Shown: positions 6,097 through 7,836 of the stretch, one piece after another | Numbering within the stretch: position 1 is the first letter of the stretch | Layout: every line of letters starts with the position of its first letter | Assembly: GCA_034666665.1 (NCBI GenBank) | Contig: JAXDLK010000255.1 | Location: forward strand, 1 to 7,836 | Direction: 5' to 3' | Origin: JAXDLK01 sp034666665 | GTDB taxonomy: Bacteria; Desulfobacterota; Binatia; JACPRU01 | Length of the DNA stretch: 7,836 bases | The notes under the pieces: generated by a model | Told to the model about the DNA's origin: nothing | What the model saw: only the letters and a program-made list of their open reading frames with translations | Database searches by the model: none | Program-made: the position numbers and the translations under genes

Positions 6097-7485
6097 TCAG
6101 ACCGGAGGCTTCCGATTTCGCCAGGGCCGCGCCTCCTCGAACGCCGCCGCCAGCGAGATGATCATGGGCTCGTCCTGCGGCCGGCCGACGATCTGCAGGC
6201 CGATCGGCAAGCCGTCCGAGCTGAATCCGTTCGGCAGCGAGCACGCCGGCTGTCCCGTCGCGTTGAAGGGAAACGTGAACGGCAGCCACGCGAGGGCCTC
6301 GTCGACGTAGCTCTCGAGCTTCGACGGCAGCGTGCCGATGCGCATCGCCGGCCGCGACAGCGTCGGCGTCAGGAGCGCGTCGTACGAGAGAAGCTTCTGC
6401 ACGACCTCGCGCGAGCGGTTGTGCATCTCGGCCATCGCGTTCACGTACTCTCCGGCGCTCGTCTTCCGCCCGGCCTCGTAGAAGACGCGGACGACGGGGT
6501 CGATCAGCTCGGGATCGGCGAACGGCACCGCAGCGAGGTTCGCGCCGACGACCTTGCCGAAGGACTCGACGAGCAGGGCCGCGGGGTCGAGGTCCACCGG
6601 CTCGAGCTCGTGACCGAGCTCCTCGAAGACGTGGCAGGCGGACTCGAACGCCCTCACGGTGTCCGCGTCGACCGGACCGAGCGCGCTCTTCGCGAGCGTC
6701 GCCAGGCGGAGGCCCTTCGGGCGGCGATCGGCCGAGGCGACGAATCGCCGCGACGGCGGCGCGGCCCAGTACGGGTCGCCGGGCACCGGTCCGGCCATGA
6801 CGTCGAGCATCAGCGCCGCGTCCTGGACGGTGCGAGCGATCGGGCCGTTGGTGAAGAGGCCGCCCCAGACCTCTCCGTAGCCGGGCGCGAGCGAGATGCG
6901 GCCGCGCGAAGGCTTGATGGCGAACACGCCGCAGCACGCGGCCGGGATGCGCACCGAGCCGCCGCCGTCGCTTCCTTCCGCGATCGGGTGCATGCCCACG
7001 GCGACACCGACCGCGGCGCCGCCGCTCGATCCGCCGGCCGTGTGCTCCGTGTTCCACGGATTGCGCGCCGGCGGACAGAGGCCGCCCTCGGTCGTCGGAC
7101 GGCCGCCGAATTCCGGTGTCGTCGTCTTGCCGAGCAGGATGCCGCCCGCGTTCCGCAAGCGGTCCGCGAGCTCCGCGTCCGCGTCCGGCACGAAGTCGGC
7201 GAAGTTCCGCGAGCCGAACGTGGTGCGGATCCCCTTCGTCCAAGTGAGGTCCTTCAGCGAATAGGCGACGCCGTAGAGCGGCAGGCGCGAAGGCTTGCGC
7301 TTCTCGAGGCGCGTCGCGTCCTCGATCGCGCGCTCGGGCGTGACCGTCATGAAGGCGCTCAGCTTCGGGTTCAGCTCGTCGATCCGGCGGAGGAAGAAGT
7401 CCGCGACCTCGCGCGGCCGAACCTCCCCGCTGGCGACCAGGTCGCGGAGCTCGGTAGCGGTGACGTACGGATCGAGTATCGGCAT
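6097..7485 (-). CDS. Amidase-signature family amidohydrolase
   Basis: A 462-residue enzyme of the amidase signature family (GatA, FAAH and bacterial amidases), which hydrolyses C-N amide bonds through a Ser-cisSer-Lys triad. The triad is visible: Lys78 in YSLKDLTW, cis-Ser153 in the Gly/Ser loop TAGGSSGGA, and nucleophile Ser177 in GSDGGGSVRIPA. The 24-residue spacing between the two serines is the family norm. The C-terminal substrate-pocket signature PFNATGQPACSLPNG (406-420) and GLPIGLQIVGRPQDE (425-439) is intact. No gatB or gatC is adjacent and no signal peptide is seen, so this is probably a cytoplasmic catabolic or detoxifying amidase rather than a tRNA amidotransferase subunit; the substrate cannot be named. 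The start is ATG 7485, set by AGGAGG eight bases upstream. The open frame continues upstream only through repeat DNA. Confidence 0.93.
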   Translation of the reverse strand: MPILDPYVTATELRDLVASGEVRPREVADFFLRRIDELNPKLSAFMTVTPERAIEDATRLEKRKPSRLPLYGVAYSLKDLTWTKGIRTTFGSRNFADFVPDADAELADRLRNAGGILLGKTTTPEFGGRPTTEGGLCPPARNPWNTEHTAGGSSGGAAVGVAVGMHPIAEGSDGGGSVRIPAACCGVFAIKPSRGRISLAPGYGEVWGGLFTNGPIARTVQDAALMLDVMAGPVPGDPYWAAPPSRRFVASADRRPKGLRLATLAKSALGPVDADTVRAFESACHVFEELGHELEPVDLDPAALLVESFGKVVGANLAAVPFADPELIDPVVRVFYEAGRKTSAGEYVNAMAEMHNRSREVVQKLLSYDALLTPTLSRPAMRIGTLPSKLESYVDEALAWLPFTFPFNATGQPACSLPNGFSSDGLPIGLQIVGRPQDEPMIISLAAAFEEARPWRNRKPPV

Positions 7486-7493
7486 CGGCGGCA

Positions 7494-7499
7494 CCTCCT
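7494..7499 (-). promoter_or_regulatory. Shine-Dalgarno site that fixes the amidase start
   Basis: AGGAGG on the minus strand lies eight bases before the ATG at 7485. It is the best ribosome site in the window. It rules out the longer in-frame start at 7686, whose extra 67 residues are a translation of the repeats (the peptide RARLSLVPSP appears twice). Confidence 0.85.
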
Positions 7500-7559
7500 G
7501 CGGTCGCCGTGGTGCCCGAGCGACGGCGTGAGTGCAAGGAATACGCCCCCTCTCCCTGG

Positions 7560-7587
7560 CCCTCTCCCCCGAGGACGGGGGAGAGGG
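7560..7587. repeat. CT/GA-rich hairpin in the amidase leader
   Basis: CCCTCTCCCCC and GGGGGAGAGGG form a perfect 11-bp stem with a 6-base loop. A further CCCTCTCCC lies at 7548-7556. This resembles the dispersed CT/GA palindromic elements seen between genes in many GC-rich genomes. It follows the esterase gene and precedes the amidase gene on the minus strand. It might protect or end transcripts, but there is no T-run. Confidence 0.65.
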
Positions 7588-7710
7588 GACGAGAGAGAGT
7601 CGCGCCCTTTCCCTCGCCGGAACGGGAGACGGGACGAGAGAGAGTCGCGCCCTTTCCCCCGCCGGACGGGGACGAAGAGATCGCATCGTCTCCCCCGCGG
7701 GGGACCAAGA
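7586..7710. repeat. 45-bp tandem repeat, two clear copies and a degenerate third
   Basis: The segment beginning GGGACGAGAGAGAGTCGCGC occurs at 7586 and again at 7631, a period of 45 bases. Within the first 40 bases there are only small differences, one of them a single-base length change. A third, degenerate unit starts near 7669 and ends in a GA dinucleotide run up to about 7719. Together with the hairpin at 7560-7587 it fills most of the 253-base gap between the esterase and amidase genes. Confidence 0.7.
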
Positions 7711-7738
7711 GAGAGAGAGTGGAGGAAGTTGCGCCGGG

Positions 7739-7836
7739 CTACGTCCCGGGCTCCCAGATCCAGGTGAGGAGGTCCTTCAGGTGCGCGCGCCAGCTCGTCC
7801 AATTGTGTCCCGCGCGGACCTCTTGATAGCGGCAGC
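7739..7836 (-). CDS. C-terminus of a probable Fes/esterase-D-like hydrolase, 5' part outside the window
   Basis: The minus-strand frame entering at the right edge codes for 31 residues and ends with TAG at 7739-7741. It reads YQEVRAGHNWTSWRAHLKD, then LLTWIWEPGT. The GHNWTSWRAHLKDLL stretch matches the C-terminal end of the putative-esterase family (enterochelin esterase Fes and esterase D relatives). In that family the His of GGHxW is the catalytic histidine of the alpha/beta-hydrolase triad; here the first Gly is Ala. Such enzymes cleave ester bonds, and the substrate is unknown. It is co-directional with the amidase gene, but the 253-base repeat-filled gap makes a tight operon unlikely. 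The fragment is short, so the call rests on one motif. Confidence 0.6.
   Translation of the reverse strand, partial: CRYQEVRAGHNWTSWRAHLKDLLTWIWEPGT

Noticed and set aside
6097..7485. GatA subunit of the tRNA amidotransferase.
   Set aside because: The catalytic core is shared by the whole amidase-signature family, and no gatB or gatC lies nearby. A generic amidase call is safer.
5852..7708. A 618-codon open frame on the minus strand overlapping the amidase gene.
   Set aside because: It is a different frame of the amidase gene, very rich in Arg, Gly and Ala, with its start in the repeat DNA. The amidase frame has an intact catalytic triad and ribosome site. Long shadow frames are expected at this GC content.
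7548..7719. A CRISPR array in the repeated segment.
   Set aside because: Units are tandem with no unique spacers, only two or three copies exist, and no cas gene is near.
6421..7767. A 448-codon open frame on the plus strand, antisense to the amidase gene.
   Set aside because: Its composition is Arg/Ala-rich with no recognisable motif, and it mirrors the coding strand. It is a GC-driven shadow.
1..7836. tRNA or rRNA genes, insertion sequences, integrase or attachment sites.
   Set aside because: No tRNA-like cloverleaf elements, rRNA stretches, transposase or integrase motifs, or terminal inverted repeats with target duplications were recognised by eye.

Overview
The window is GC-rich bacterial DNA (roughly two thirds G+C by eye). 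Every recognisable gene except the leftmost lies on the minus strand. Family content and base composition suggest a soil or environmental bacterium of a GC-rich lineage, possibly a metagenome contig. Nothing here fixes the phylum.

Left part (1-4307) is an accessory region. It holds the 3' part of a COG1373/DUF4143 AAA+ ATPase gene on the plus strand (1-1116). Two minus-strand toxin-antitoxin pairs follow: vapB1-vapC1 (1871 to 1243) and vapB2-vapC2 (2782 to 2115). A second COG1373/DUF4143 ATPase gene (4307 to 3171) is complete in content but broken by two opposite single-base frameshifts. Between the two VapBC pairs lies a decayed copy (1962-2060) of the promoter, operator, ribosome binding site and first codons of vapB2. 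It is about 85% identical by hand alignment to 2754-2853. Its -35, -10, Shine-Dalgarno and start codon have each lost a key base. This looks like the stump of a third toxin-antitoxin operon, now sitting just upstream of vapBC1.

Middle (4308-4518) is a short non-coding stretch with three inverted repeats, two of them long enough to form RNA hairpins.

Right part (4519-7836) looks like ordinary metabolism, all on the minus strand. It holds the last 31 residues of a probable Fes/esterase-D-like alpha/beta hydrolase, then a 253-base spacer with a GA/CT-rich hairpin and a 45-bp tandem repeat. A complete amidase-signature enzyme follows (7485 to 6097, Lys78-Ser153-Ser177 triad), and then a PucR/CdaR-type transcription factor (5958 to 4519) that may regulate its neighbours.

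The toxin-antitoxin genes work as pairs: each DNA-binding antitoxin is translated first, overlaps its PIN-domain RNase toxin, and probably represses its own promoter through a palindrome near its start. I found no convincing unknown multi-gene system. The observations most worth checking are the duplicated and decayed vapB leader, with its possible cross-regulation of vapBC1, and the doubly frameshifted ATPase.
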